Shown: piece after piece, positions 27,207-35,940 of the stretch
Position numbering within the stretch: the stretch's first letter is position 1
How the letters are laid out: the number at the start of each line of letters is the position of its first letter
NCBI RefSeq assembly: GCF_018310695.1
Contig: NZ_JAGXCY010000001.1
Span: 434,001-498,000, forward strand
DNA length: 64,000 nt
From: Paenibacillus sp. Marseille-Q4541
GTDB taxonomy: Bacteria; Bacillota; Bacilli; Paenibacillales; Paenibacillaceae
Direction of reading: 5' to 3'
Translations under genes and position numbers: made by a program
The notes under the pieces: model-generated
What the model saw: the letters and a program-made list of their open reading frames with translations, nothing else
What the model was told of the DNA's origin: nothing
Database searches by the model: none

Positions 27207-27259
27207 CATACATTAGATGTATGTTCGCATTGCCAAGCCTATGCTTGACGATGTATGGG
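27207..27259. promoter_or_regulatory. Palindrome and inverted repeats between divergent terC genes
   Basis: CATACAT-TAG-ATGTATG (27207-27223) is a perfect palindrome. The same word returns as ATGTATGGG at 27251-27259, inverted relative to CCCATACAT at 27205-27213, and CAAGC/GCTTG forms a small hairpin between. The second copy overlaps the spacer of the plus-strand promoter. This looks like a shared operator; the regulator is unknown. Confidence 0.55.
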
Positions 27260-27273
27260 TAGAGGAATATAAT
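27245..27273 (+). promoter_or_regulatory. SigA-type promoter of terC copy 2
   Basis: TTGACG (27245-27250), 17-base spacer, TATAAT (27268-27273), with ATGTATG inside the spacer. Confidence 0.8.
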
Positions 27274-27323
27274 GAATTCCGATTTGTACCATCAGAAACG
27301 TTTCAATAAAAGGAGTGACCTTC

Positions 27324-28010
27324 ATGGATATCAGCGAGTTTTTAGTCAGCTTGCTGCAGGTTGTATTCATCGACCTGATACTTGCCGGCGATAACGCAAT
27401 TGTGATCGGACTCGCTGCACGAAATTTGCCTCAGGAAACTCAGAAAAAAGCGATTATTTATGGCACCGGAGGCGCGGTCCTAATTCGAATTGCAGCTACG
27501 ATTATTGTGCTCTGGCTGTTACAGATCCCTTGGCTGTTACTTATAGGGGGCGTGCTTCTTGTCGGTATTGCCTATAAACTTCTCGCCGATCAAGGGGACG
27601 AGCATACAGAAGTAAAAGCGGGAGCTTCGTTATGGACAGCAGTAAGAACCATCGTTATTGCTGACGCAGCTATGGGCATCGATAATGTAATCGCTGTGGC
27701 GGGTGCAGCAGAACAACATTTGCTTCTCGTTATTCTTGGTTTGTTAATTAGTGTGCCTATTATCGTTTGGGGCAGTACCCTGTTTATCAAATTGATTAAT
27801 CGTTTCCCATGGATTATTTTCCTAGGGGCAGCAGTCCTTGGATATACAGCTTCTAACATGATTACCGAAGAAAGAATGCTGGAGCCTTTCTTCAGTGCTC
27901 ACCCTGCAGTTCGTGTATTGTTCATCGTGCTTGTCGTTGCCGGAGTGCTCTTTGCTGGTTATCGCAAACAACAAAGTTCTAAACGTGAACAACAACATTC
28001 CTATTCGTAA
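27324..28010 (+). CDS. TerC-family membrane protein (copy 2)
   Basis: 228 residues from ATG 27324, eight bases after AAGGAG (an in-frame GTG at 27315 is inside the leader). Seven transmembrane helices with LILAGDNAIVIGLAARNLP near residues 16-34 and AAMGIDNVIAVAGAA near 116-130. It is clearly paralogous to the divergent copy but not a recent duplicate. A role in manganese export is an inference from the family. Confidence 0.9.
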   Translation: MDISEFLVSLLQVVFIDLILAGDNAIVIGLAARNLPQETQKKAIIYGTGGAVLIRIAATIIVLWLLQIPWLLLIGGVLLVGIAYKLLADQGDEHTEVKAGASLWTAVRTIVIADAAMGIDNVIAVAGAAEQHLLLVILGLLISVPIIVWGSTLFIKLINRFPWIIFLGAAVLGYTASNMITEERMLEPFFSAHPAVRVLFIVLVVAGVLFAGYRKQQSSKREQQHSYS

Positions 28011-28036
28011 AGAGGCTACGCAAAGTAAATGCATTC

Positions 28037-28085
28037 AAAAAAGCTGTTTCTATACATCTTACACGATGTATAGAAACAGCTTTTT
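28037..28085. terminator. Bidirectional terminator between terC and thiI
   Basis: AAGCTGTTTCTATACAT / ATGTATAGAAACAGCTT perfect 17-pair stem with an 8-base loop, A-run on one side and T-run on the other. It serves terC (+) and thiI (-). Confidence 0.93.
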
Positions 28086-28100
28086 CCATGTTAGTTCAAT

Positions 28101-29321
28101 TTATAGCCAGTCTTCTTCTATCGCACTGGATTCCTGAGTTTGCTCGCTTCCTCCAAGTGTGATCGTTTCCGTATTAGCTACAGCGTTCTCTATCAAAGAA
28201 GACAGATCGGTAATCGATGCCTCTATCTTCTCTACGATTCGGAGATTAGGGTTCGTTGCAGGAGACTTTGGAACAAATAAAGTACAGCAATCTTCATAAG
28301 GTAAAATAGATAATTCATAGGTGCCAATCTCTTCAGCAATTTTGACAATCTCGCTTTTATCCATCATGACAAGTGGACGAAGGAGCGGAAGATCGGTTGC
28401 TCTTCCAATAACATTCATACTCCCAAGCGTTTGACTTGCCACTTGACCAAGACTATCACCACTCACAATTGCTAGTGCCCCTTCTCGTTCTGCAAGCATT
28501 GTTGCAATTCGGAGCATTGAGCGTCGCATTAAAGTAATAATCAGTTTATCTTGTCCTATTTGGGTAAACGAGGTTTGCACCTCAGTAAAAGGAACAAGGT
28601 GTAGTTTGATTTCTCCTGAGTAACCAGCTAGCACTCTCGCAAGATCGATGACCTTATCCTTTGCTTTTTGACTTGTAAAAGGGAAACTAAAGAAATGCAC
28701 AAGCTCCAGCTCCAGCCCTCTCTTCATGGAAGACCACGCAGCAACAGGTGAATCAATTCCTCCAGATAAAAGCATCATTGCCTTACCGTTCGATCCCCTA
28801 GGAAATCCTCCTACAGCTGTAAATGATTCGAAAAATAAATAAGTTTGATCCTCTCTAATTTCGATCTTCAGTTCGATATTAGGTTTTCTTACGTCCACTT
28901 TGAGTGCTTGAAAACGACGAAGTAATGGGGAACCTACCAGATGGTTCATTTCATGGGATGAGTGTTCAAATCCCTTCCATACACGTCTTGCTTTCACTTT
29001 GAATGTAGTCCCTTCCACCGGGTTTAACTCTTCCATGAAATCAAGAGAAGCCTCCACAATTTCATCCAAACTCGATGCAGTTACTTTCACTGGACTGATG
29101 GATACAATACCAAAGATCTTTCTTAAATCTTCTATAACAGCCAGATGGTCATGCCCTCCAAGTCCTACGTACATGCGCCCGTACTCTTCCACCAACGTTG
29201 CCTCAGGATATGCGATGAGCTTAGACATAACATGTCTTTTCATTGATTTTTCGAATCGTCTCCGGTTTTTACCTTTTAAAATAAACTCTCCAAAACGAAG
29301 CAGTAACATATCATATTTCAT
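28101..29321 (-). CDS. thiI: tRNA 4-thiouridine synthetase ThiI
   Basis: 406 residues: N-terminal ferredoxin-like and THUMP domains (about 1-165) and a PP-loop adenylation domain with SGGIDSPVAAW (about 184-194). The C-terminal rhodanese domain of the enterobacterial protein is absent, as in Bacillus. It uses sulfur from the upstream cysteine desulfurase to make s4U8 in tRNA, and may feed thiazole synthesis. It starts three bases after the desulfurase stop. Confidence 0.95.
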   Translation of the reverse strand: MKYDMLLLRFGEFILKGKNRRRFEKSMKRHVMSKLIAYPEATLVEEYGRMYVGLGGHDHLAVIEDLRKIFGIVSISPVKVTASSLDEIVEASLDFMEELNPVEGTTFKVKARRVWKGFEHSSHEMNHLVGSPLLRRFQALKVDVRKPNIELKIEIREDQTYLFFESFTAVGGFPRGSNGKAMMLLSGGIDSPVAAWSSMKRGLELELVHFFSFPFTSQKAKDKVIDLARVLAGYSGEIKLHLVPFTEVQTSFTQIGQDKLIITLMRRSMLRIATMLAEREGALAIVSGDSLGQVASQTLGSMNVIGRATDLPLLRPLVMMDKSEIVKIAEEIGTYELSILPYEDCCTLFVPKSPATNPNLRIVEKIEASITDLSSLIENAVANTETITLGGSEQTQESSAIEEDWL

Positions 29322-29324
29322 TAT

Positions 29325-30476
29325 TTAACGGTTCCACCCTTCAAAAGAGACCAATCTCTTCTTCATCTGCTGTAAAGCATGAATGAGTTGATCTATATGT
29401 TCATCGTTGTGAGTATCGCCCAGACTGATTCGAATTCCAGAGCGTGCAATTTCTTCTGACTTCCCCATAGCGAGTAGTACCCTGCTCGGTTCGGTATACT
29501 TGGAAGAACAGGCAGACTGCGTTGAAACAATAATGCCTAGTTGCTCAAGTGTGTGTAAAATCACCTCTGCCTTCATCCCAGGATAGGAGAAATGCACAAT
29601 GTGAGGTGCTCCCTTACTGGAGCTGTTCAGTTCCCATTCCGGATGACGACCAATTTCTTCGATTAATCGATCTCTGAGTGGGACAAGACGAGCACAAAGT
29701 TCAGATCTTTGCTCTTCTGCCAGACGAATGGCCTTTGTCATAGCCGCAATGATCGGCACATTCTCTGTGCCCGCCCGTAGTCCTCCCTCCTGAGATCCTC
29801 CTGACATAAGCGGAGTGAGCTCAAGACCTGAGCGGACGTAAAGAAGACCGGCTCCTTTAGGTCCACGTATTTTATGAGCTGAGAGGCTATATAAATCGAT
29901 TCCGGATTGTTGAAGTTCCAACTTTATTTTGCCAAAAGCTTGTACTCCGTCTACATGGAATATTACCTTTGGATATACTTTCTTGAGCTGCTGCCCTATA
30001 TTCATGATTGGATGAATCGCACCCGTCTCATTGTTAACATGCATAAGACTGACCAAAATAGTATCTTTTCCTACAGCTTCCAGTACATCCTCACACTTAA
30101 CCTGACCTTCGGAATCTACTGGCACATAAGTAATATCATACCCCATTTGCTCTAAAAACCGAATGCTCTCATATACAGAAGCATGCTCTGTTTTAGTAGT
30201 TACAATATGTTTTCCACGAGAACGGTAACGAAATGCAGTTCCTTTTATCGCCATATTATTACTTTCAGTTGCTCCAGAAGTAAAGACGATTTCAGACGTT
30301 TTTACACCCAACGTCTTGGCACAAACTTCACGTGATCTTTTGAGTAGTCTTTCCGCATCTTCCCCGTACCCGTGAATAGAAGAAGCATTTGCATAATGTC
30401 GATTCATTACTTCGCCTATTGTCCGAATTACATCTGGGTAAGGCGGGGTTGAAGCCGCATAATCAAAATAAAGCAA
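29325..30476 (-). CDS. nifZ: Cysteine desulfurase dedicated to ThiI (NifZ/IscS type)
   Basis: 383 residues, PLP-dependent. The PLP lysine is in SAHKIRGPKG (about 200-209) and the persulfide-forming cysteine in SACSSKYTEP (about 323). It passes sulfur from cysteine to ThiI. The true start is probably TTG 30476, eight bases after AGGAGG, giving LYFDYAAST at the N-terminus as in relatives; GTG 30485 overlaps the ribosome site. In operon with thiI as in B. subtilis nifZ-thiI. Confidence 0.93.
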   Translation of the reverse strand: MLYFDYAASTPPYPDVIRTIGEVMNRHYANASSIHGYGEDAERLLKRSREVCAKTLGVKTSEIVFTSGATESNNMAIKGTAFRYRSRGKHIVTTKTEHASVYESIRFLEQMGYDITYVPVDSEGQVKCEDVLEAVGKDTILVSLMHVNNETGAIHPIMNIGQQLKKVYPKVIFHVDGVQAFGKIKLELQQSGIDLYSLSAHKIRGPKGAGLLYVRSGLELTPLMSGGSQEGGLRAGTENVPIIAAMTKAIRLAEEQRSELCARLVPLRDRLIEEIGRHPEWELNSSSKGAPHIVHFSYPGMKAEVILHTLEQLGIIVSTQSACSSKYTEPSRVLLAMGKSEEIARSGIRISLGDTHNDEHIDQLIHALQQMKKRLVSFEGWNR

Positions 30477-30515
30477 CTCGCTCACCTCCTTAAGCTAAAA
30501 CATCAGGATAAAACG

Positions 30516-30541
30516 CAAAAAGACCAATGATAGAACGGTCT
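30516..30541 (-). terminator. Terminator after the lytic transglycosylase gene
   Basis: Short AGACC/GGTCT stem with an 11-base loop, followed by TTTT on minus. The stem is weak. Confidence 0.55.
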
Positions 30542-30602
30542 AATCATATCTTGAGACCATTCTCATGTGATCTTTTCGCAGATCTATACAGTTATAAAAT
30601 AA

Positions 30603-31331
30603 TCAGACAGTGTATTTCGCCTGGGCCTGTTCTATTTTAGTAATATAGCGCTGCGTTTCAAGCGGCAAACGGTTTAGCACAGACATCAATTCCTCATCTG
30701 TATCTACACCTAAACGACCTACTCTTCCTGGACCTGCATTATAGGCTGCAAGAGCTAGCTTCTCTTCACCGTTAAATCGCTGAAGCTGGTAAGATAAATA
30801 TCGTGTGCCTGCATCTATACTTTGAGCTGGGTCAAACGGATCTGACACTCCCAAACCAGCTGCTGTGCCATCCATAAGTTGCATGAGCCCTTTGGCACCA
30901 GCACTCGATACTACGTTAGGATTAAAAGATGATTCCGTATCAATAACGGCTTTAATCAGTGATTCAGAAACGCCGTATTTTTGGCTCGCTTTCTCAATCA
31001 AGGACTGGTAATCCGTTTTGGAGGCTCCTGCATGGGCAGTTGATGAAGAAACTGAAGTAGTAACAGCGGAACTTACAGTACTAGTCTGCTCAGTTACGGT
31101 TCCATTTCCCAAATGCATCCATAGAAGCCCATCTCCATTACCAGAAATGGTTCTTGGACTGGGTTGTTCTGAATTCAAGTTATCTCCTTGCTGCGCTTGT
31201 CCTAGATATTCCTCAAATGAAGCAGACGAAGCAGAACTTACCTTACTGCTGCTCGTTGAAGAAGTATCAGACGTGTGAGAAGGTGAAGTTAAGTCATACC
31301 ATAGAGTATTCCCCACCGGATCAATATGCAT
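30603..31331 (-). CDS. Lytic transglycosylase (SLT domain)
   Basis: About 242 residues. The C-terminal domain (about 115-235) is an SLT/goose-lysozyme-like fold: catalytic Glu in AVIDTESSFNP, then GAKGLMQLM, and AYNAGPGRVGR. It cuts peptidoglycan glycan strands. The N-terminal half is Ser/Thr-rich and has no signal peptide, as in YjbJ/CwlQ-type enzymes of Bacilli. GGAGG at 31343-31347 favours ATG 31331; longer frames to 31349 or 31364 exist. Confidence 0.88.
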   Translation of the reverse strand: MHIDPVGNTLWYDLTSPSHTSDTSSTSSSKVSSASSASFEEYLGQAQQGDNLNSEQPSPRTISGNGDGLLWMHLGNGTVTEQTSTVSSAVTTSVSSSTAHAGASKTDYQSLIEKASQKYGVSESLIKAVIDTESSFNPNVVSSAGAKGLMQLMDGTAAGLGVSDPFDPAQSIDAGTRYLSYQLQRFNGEEKLALAAYNAGPGRVGRLGVDTDEELMSVLNRLPLETQRYITKIEQAQAKYTV

Positions 31332-31430
31332 ATGTAAATGAGCCTCCATTCGCTTTGTGTCCAAACTCTATTGTACACGGAAGAAAGCAAAAGTGCCAAG
31401 ACCTGATTTTCCTTAACGAATATAATCACG

Positions 31431-31463
31431 AAAACAGGCAACCCCTTATTTCAGAGTTGCCTG
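31431..31463 (-). terminator. Terminator after the two-helix membrane protein gene
   Basis: CAGGCAAC / GTTGCCTG hairpin followed by TTTTC on minus. Confidence 0.82.
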
Positions 31464-31475
31464 CCCTTACATTTT

Positions 31476-31862
31476 CTACTGATAGTAAGTGAAAAGCACA
31501 AGAAAAGAATAACTAACAAGTGATGCAATACCGATGCCTACCGCCCAACCGCCAGTCGTACGTCTTCCGTCAGCAAATGCATAATAACCGAGGACGATTC
31601 CAATTGTACCAAGCACAAAGGACCAAACAAATAAAGAAATAAGGGATATAGCCAGCGCCAGATATCCAATTCTCATGGAGACGAGATTCTCCGTTTCCGA
31701 TTCAACCTCTGCTCTTGCTTCTGGCTCCTCAGCAACAAACATACCGGCAAGTGGAGAAGTTAACTCTGCAGCATATTCTTCCTTATGCTCGTGTTCCTTT
31801 CGAGGGTAATCAACTCGTTCTCTAACGGATTTTGAATTGTGCTTTCTTTTTGATTTAGCCAT
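31476..31862 (-). CDS. Small membrane protein, DUF4190-like
   Basis: 128 residues: a charged N-terminal region (1-60; Lys/Arg then Glu-rich) and two to three hydrophobic helices (about 65-90 and 103-126) with FADGRRTTGGWAVGIGIASL between. The pattern resembles DUF4190-type membrane proteins; the role is unknown. GGAGGTG lies upstream of ATG 31862. Single-gene unit with a terminator. Confidence 0.75.
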   Translation of the reverse strand: MAKSKRKHNSKSVRERVDYPRKEHEHKEEYAAELTSPLAGMFVAEEPEARAEVESETENLVSMRIGYLALAISLISLFVWSFVLGTIGIVLGYYAFADGRRTTGGWAVGIGIASLVSYSFLVLFTYYQ

Positions 31863-31937
31863 GAAATAAGATCACCTCCGAAGCATTAAAGCTTGACAGG
31901 GTAAGGGAACATTTCTTAAATACAATTTGTAAGTCAG

Positions 31938-32159
31938 CTATGCGTGTTTAGGTTTAAAAGTATGGCAACAAGTCGCTGAAGAGGTAGGAGCTACATCCAT
32001 ATGCTCAGAATCGAAGGTTTCACCCGCATATTCTTCTTTCAAGTGCTTGGATGCATAAGCATCAATATTAATCATGATTAGATCCGCCTTGCAGAAGTTT
32101 TCTTCTCCCCAATAGGAGCAGTTAGATACACTGCATCTTACGATTGGTTTATCACTCAT
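31938..32159 (-). CDS. DUF1540-domain cysteine-rich protein
   Basis: 73 residues from ATG 32159 (GAGGTG upstream). Cysteines at VRCSVSNCSYW, ENFCKAD and SATCCHTF match the DUF1540 pattern, a short probable metal-binding module common in sporeformers. The function is unknown. The longer frame reaching 32216 has no ribosome site. Confidence 0.85.
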   Translation of the reverse strand: MSDKPIVRCSVSNCSYWGEENFCKADLIMINIDAYASKHLKEEYAGETFDSEHMDVAPTSSATCCHTFKPKHA

Positions 32160-32242
32160 TATTATCACCTCATTACCTATCGTTCCCCTTTCCATAGCTG
32201 TTATACACCACAACAATCATCTTCTTTACTATGTAAAAAAAA

Positions 32243-32267
32243 GAAAAAAGCCGCAGAATCTGCGGCT
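32243..32267 (-). terminator. Terminator after ypuI
   Basis: AGCCGCAGA / TCTGCGGCT hairpin followed by TTTTTTC on minus. Confidence 0.9.
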
Positions 32268-32316
32268 AAAGTTGTAATGCATATTTATCAATGTAAAACA
32301 TGATTAACGTAAGCTA

Positions 32317-32820
32317 TTAGGCGTGATTACGTTGATTTTGCATTCTACGCTGAGTCAAATAATCACTTTCATAAAAAGTAAGATCGTCCCTAAGTTCTTC
32401 ATAGGTTCTTGTAATTTCCATAATAATGTCACGTGCTGGTCGAACCGGCTTTACCCGGAAACGAATTGCATCTTGACCTGTATACGCATAACGTCCATCT
32501 TCCGAATAACATTCGTTTTTCGGATAGAAGAAACTGTTCACACTTTGATGATACAAATGGTAAAGAGCTTTTTCAGCGAAGTCAACGTCAAAATTCGCAC
32601 GTCGTAATGCTGTACCGAGCTTCTCGTAGGAAACTTCGGAGAACACTAACAAATGACGCAGATCAGAAAGAAATCCTTTGTAAAATAGTACGGTTTCCTG
32701 ATCTTGATCAGCAGCAAGCTGAGCAAGTGAATTTTCATTCAGAAATGTTTCCAACTTTTCTATTGCAGGTTTCAATTTCTCTCGTGCGGATTCACATAAC
32801 TTCTGCACATTGGCTGACAT
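32317..32820 (-). CDS. ypuI: YpuI/DUF3907-family protein
   Basis: 167 residues, soluble, mainly helical N-terminal half (1-100) and a polar C-terminal half. The pattern (KLETFLNENSL, then FYKGFLSDLRHLLVFSE) matches my recollection of the DUF3907 family found in Bacilli. No catalytic motif is visible; function unknown. Single gene with its own terminator. Confidence 0.7.
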   Translation of the reverse strand: MSANVQKLCESAREKLKPAIEKLETFLNENSLAQLAADQDQETVLFYKGFLSDLRHLLVFSEVSYEKLGTALRRANFDVDFAEKALYHLYHQSVNSFFYPKNECYSEDGRYAYTGQDAIRFRVKPVRPARDIIMEITRTYEELRDDLTFYESDYLTQRRMQNQRNHA

Positions 32821-33070
32821 AAAGGTAGTTCCCCCTTAAAGAATAAGTCCTTATAGACTTCTTATAAACGATCTAAAATTTTGCAATAACATTTTTGACC
32901 AATAATTCTCAGCTACTATCCTATCATAAAATAGTGACGAGCGGTACTTAAATAAAACATGAGTACTGGATTTTTAAAATTCCTACGTACATATCCGTAT
33001 AAAAAGTTCCATTCCTCCTCACGCTAAAGGAACCTAAAAACATTAAAAATGCAGGAGGAATTTAGCATAC

Positions 33071-34963
33071 ATGACGAAAAACAAATGGGTCTATTGGGCT
33101 CTGATTCTCGCCGCATCCGTTCTGATTATCACTTTACTCTTGCCTTCAAAGGAGAAAAACAAACTTGAGCAGCAAGCTACTCCACCTCCGCCAAAACAAG
33201 AGCAATTGCTCAAAAAGCAATTTAAATCTCAGGATATTCAGGTCACAGAGCGCCTATCTCGAATGGATGCAGAGCAGCACCTTCAGAATATGCTTACCGA
33301 ACTCAAAGTGGCTGATGAAACTAAAGTCTCATCTTACATTGAAAAATTGCAAAAAAACCATCATCAAATTCACACTCTACTTTGGTTAAATCTCAAAGAC
33401 GGAACGAGTAAATCTTTTTCCGTGCAAAAAGACAAAGAAAATTCTGATCTAGAGAAAAACAAGCAACTTATGTCCAGTATTAAGTCAGCGAAACAGGCAC
33501 TGCGTAAGCATAAAACTTATGAATCTAACTCCATGTCGGTTGGAGATGGGAAATATTTTGTTGTTGGACAACCTTCTACTGACGGAGAACATGCGGTTGT
33601 AGCTATACTAAGCCAACGTATCCTTAACGATGTAGAAGAGCATCAACGTCGCAATCTGCGTTTGATTCCCTATCCTAAAGAAGGTAAATACAATGTCAAA
33701 TCCGTACTTCCAGGTACATTAAAAGGCGTTAACGTAAAAACTGGACATGACAACCAAAATGCAAGTCACTACTATGAGAATGAAATTGTTATTCGATTCC
33801 ATGACACTCTTTCTTCAGACAAAATGGAACAAATAAAAAAAGAAATAAAACTGGATCATGCCCATAAAATTGGTGAGACCTATGTATTTAAATCAAAAGA
33901 TATGGATTATACAAAGCTCCAGTCTTACTTTAAGAAAAAATGGGACCCTATGTATGCCGAGCCTCACTATCTGTATTTAACCAATGAAACCTATGATGAA
34001 AATGTGGCAGCAAGTAACATTCCAAATGATTTACTTTTCTCTAGGTATCAATGGAACCTTCCCGCAACAGAAACGAATAAGGGTTGGTCTTTATCCAAAG
34101 GTAGCGATAATGTCACTATTGCAGTTATTGATACGGGTGTAGATCTTAATCACCCTGACCTTGAAGGGCAGTTTGTTGAAGGCTATAACGTTGTAAACCC
34201 AGATGAAAAGCCCTACGACGATGTAGGTCATGGTACACATGTTGCCGGTATTATTTCTGCAAAAGTCAACAACAATGAAGGCGTGGCAGGAATGACTTGG
34301 TACAATAAAGTGATGCCGGTAAAAGTCCTTGATTCTTCTGGTTCAGGTACAACCTATGCTGTAGCGGAAGGCATTATATGGGCAACGGATCACGGTGCCA
34401 AAGTAATTAATATGAGTCTTGGAAACTATGCTGATGCTGAATTTCTGCACGATGCCATCAAATATGCTTATGATCATGATGTCGTTCTTATTGCAGCGAC
34501 GGGTAATGATAATACAGAGCGTCCAGGGTACCCTGCAGCTTACCCAGAAGTTTTTGCAGTGTCCGCAACGGATGCAGCAATGAAACGTGCTGAGTTTTCC
34601 AATTATGGAGATTATGTTGATGTCATGGCACCAGGGGCCAGCATCGCTAGCACCTACCCTAATAATCAGTATGCTGCCTTGTCCGGTACATCGATGGCAA
34701 GCCCTCATGTGGCAGCCCTTGCTGGACTCATTCGCTCGCTCAATCCTGATCTGAATAACGAAGAGGTCATGGATTTGATGCGTTCAAGCGTTATTGATCT
34801 TGGAGAACCAGGATATGACAAATACTTCGGATATGGACAAATCGATGTGTATAAAGCACTTGAAAAAGCGGGAGCTAAAATAGAAGAGGACAGCCCACTT
34901 CAATTTTGGCCGCAAAACTTACGCAATAAGATGGAAGATACCGTGAAGAAATATTTTAAGTAA
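33071..34963 (+). CDS. S8 family serine protease (subtilase), membrane-anchored
   Basis: 630 residues. An N-terminal hydrophobic anchor (about 7-25) is followed by a long propeptide-like region (about 30-320), whose second half (about 235-300) resembles the fervidolysin-type prodomain, then a subtilase domain with the complete triad: Asp354 (VIDTGVD), His387 (GHGTHVAG) and Ser541 (GTSMASPH). There is no C-terminal extension beyond about 35 residues. It is probably an outward-facing quality-control or nutrient protease. Monocistronic; AGGAGG precedes the ATG at 12 bases. Confidence 0.93.
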   Translation: MTKNKWVYWALILAASVLIITLLLPSKEKNKLEQQATPPPPKQEQLLKKQFKSQDIQVTERLSRMDAEQHLQNMLTELKVADETKVSSYIEKLQKNHHQIHTLLWLNLKDGTSKSFSVQKDKENSDLEKNKQLMSSIKSAKQALRKHKTYESNSMSVGDGKYFVVGQPSTDGEHAVVAILSQRILNDVEEHQRRNLRLIPYPKEGKYNVKSVLPGTLKGVNVKTGHDNQNASHYYENEIVIRFHDTLSSDKMEQIKKEIKLDHAHKIGETYVFKSKDMDYTKLQSYFKKKWDPMYAEPHYLYLTNETYDENVAASNIPNDLLFSRYQWNLPATETNKGWSLSKGSDNVTIAVIDTGVDLNHPDLEGQFVEGYNVVNPDEKPYDDVGHGTHVAGIISAKVNNNEGVAGMTWYNKVMPVKVLDSSGSGTTYAVAEGIIWATDHGAKVINMSLGNYADAEFLHDAIKYAYDHDVVLIAATGNDNTERPGYPAAYPEVFAVSATDAAMKRAEFSNYGDYVDVMAPGASIASTYPNNQYAALSGTSMASPHVAALAGLIRSLNPDLNNEEVMDLMRSSVIDLGEPGYDKYFGYGQIDVYKALEKAGAKIEEDSPLQFWPQNLRNKMEDTVKKYFK

Positions 34964-34974
34964 TTTTAGCTAAC

Positions 34975-35018
34975 AAAAAAGAGCAGACGAGTCGGCATAA
35001 GCCCCGTTCTGCTCTTTT
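34975..35018. terminator. Bidirectional terminator between the protease and cotD
   Basis: AAAAGAGCAGA / TCTGCTCTTTT arms around a 20-base loop, with an A-run and a T-run; works for both converging genes. Confidence 0.85.
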
Positions 35019-35027
35019 GCATACTTA

Positions 35028-35294
35028 CTATCTGCGGTTGTTACGATCTGGTCCGCAGCCCATGTGGCCCATGTGGCCCATGTGGCCCATCTGTCCTTCT
35101 TCTTCTCTTTCTACGACAGCCCACTCGTGACAAGGTACCGGAATAACGTGATGTTTGTTTACGATTTCTACAGGGTGGATAATCGGTTGTACCGCCTTAT
35201 GATAATGGTTTTTAACGACATGAACAGGATCACAAACGATTGGCTTAAGTGTCGGACAGCAGTGCTTTTTCATGTGATGACCTTGATGATACAT
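35028..35294 (-). CDS. cotD: CotD-family spore coat protein
   Basis: 88 residues from ATG 35294 (GAGGAG ten bases upstream). His-, Pro- and Cys-rich: HHMKKHCCPTLKPIVCDPVH, then HPVEIVNKHHVIPVPCHEW, matching the CotD family of inner spore coat proteins. The tail contains three tandem MGH units encoded by a perfect 9-base repeat (35061-35087). CotD genes are normally SigK-dependent; I see no convincing SigK promoter. Confidence 0.85.
   Translation of the reverse strand: MYHQGHHMKKHCCPTLKPIVCDPVHVVKNHYHKAVQPIIHPVEIVNKHHVIPVPCHEWAVVEREEEGQMGHMGHMGHMGCGPDRNNRR
35061..35087. repeat. Three tandem 9-base repeats in cotD
   Basis: CATGTGGCC occurs three times head to tail, with a diverged fourth copy (CATCTGTCC). 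It encodes the MGHMGH tail and may vary in copy number between strains. Confidence 0.9.
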
Positions 35295-35389
35295 AAATGA
35301 ACAACTCCTCTTCTTGTGATAGTATAATCTATTCGGCAGAGTCGTTTCGGATTGGATGTTCGTCCCTGAGTCAATAAATTTATCGAAAA

Positions 35390-35440
35390 AAATAAAAAAA
35401 CGGCAGTTCATCATCCCTCTAAAGAGATAACTCTGCCGTT
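35390..35440 (-). terminator. Terminator after rnpB
   Basis: ACGGCAG / CTGCCGT stem with an inner hairpin, followed by TTTTTTTATTTTTTT on minus. Confidence 0.85.
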
Positions 35441-35470
35441 GATCATTTAAATAATGTGTTGTTGCAGTTA

Positions 35471-35872
35471 GGAAAGCTTTCCGTAAGCCGGGTTCTGTGC
35501 TCTTCGTGGTAAAACGGGAACTACCCTCCCACTAAAAGCGACAATCATCTATCTAGGCCATTCATTGCTAAACAGCTCAAGCGACCAACCTAGACACACC
35601 TCGGGCTAAGGCTGTCATTACTGACCGTGTCTCTTTAGGTCTTGCTCCAGATGGGGTTTACCAGGAACGAAGTCACCAGCGTTCCTCGGGGTCTCTTACA
35701 CCTCGGTTCCATCCTTGCCTGTGCTGGCATTAAGCCAGCCATCGGCGGTCCATTTCTGTGGCACTATCCTTCAACTCGCGCTGACTGGACGTTATCCAGC
35801 ATCCTGCCCTGTGGAGCCCGGACTTTCCTCTCGTGGCAACTAGGCCACCAGCGATTGTCTGTTAAACTTTCC
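35471..35872 (-). ncRNA. rnpB: RNase P RNA (class A-like)
   Basis: Minus strand, about 402 bases. Universal elements are visible: GAGGAAAGTCCGGGCTCC (P4 5' strand and CR-I), the ACCGCCGATGGC region, GGTAAACCCC, GCCTAGATAGATGATTGTC and ACAGAACCCGGCTTAC near the 3' end. The ends pair as P1 (GGAAAGTTT with AAGCTTTCC). These words match the ancestral class A (Escherichia-like) RNA; class B of Bacillus reads ACAAAACATGGC at the corresponding 3' position. The RNA cleaves 5' leaders from tRNA precursors with RnpA. It has its own promoter and terminator. Ends are estimated from pairing. Confidence 0.95.
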
Positions 35873-35887
35873 AAAACAACATTACAT

Positions 35888-35916
35888 ATTATACTTGGAA
35901 TTACTCCTTCACACAA
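35888..35916 (-). promoter_or_regulatory. SigA-type promoter of rnpB
   Basis: TTGTGT (35911-35916), 17-base spacer, TATAAT (35888-35893), ending about 15 bases before the mature 5' end. Confidence 0.75.
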
Positions 35917-35940
35917 GTGTAATTGCTGGAATTAACAATC

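Noticed and set aside
27191..27323. Manganese (yybP-ykoY) riboswitch between the terC genes
   Set aside because: No yybP-ykoY core visible; the region is better explained by a promoter and palindromes.
35300..35345. SigK or SigG promoter of cotD
   Set aside because: TATACTA is close to the SigG -10, but no matching -35 at the proper distance.
35642..35935. Open frame across the RNase P RNA
   Set aside because: The sequence is explained by rnpB on the other strand.
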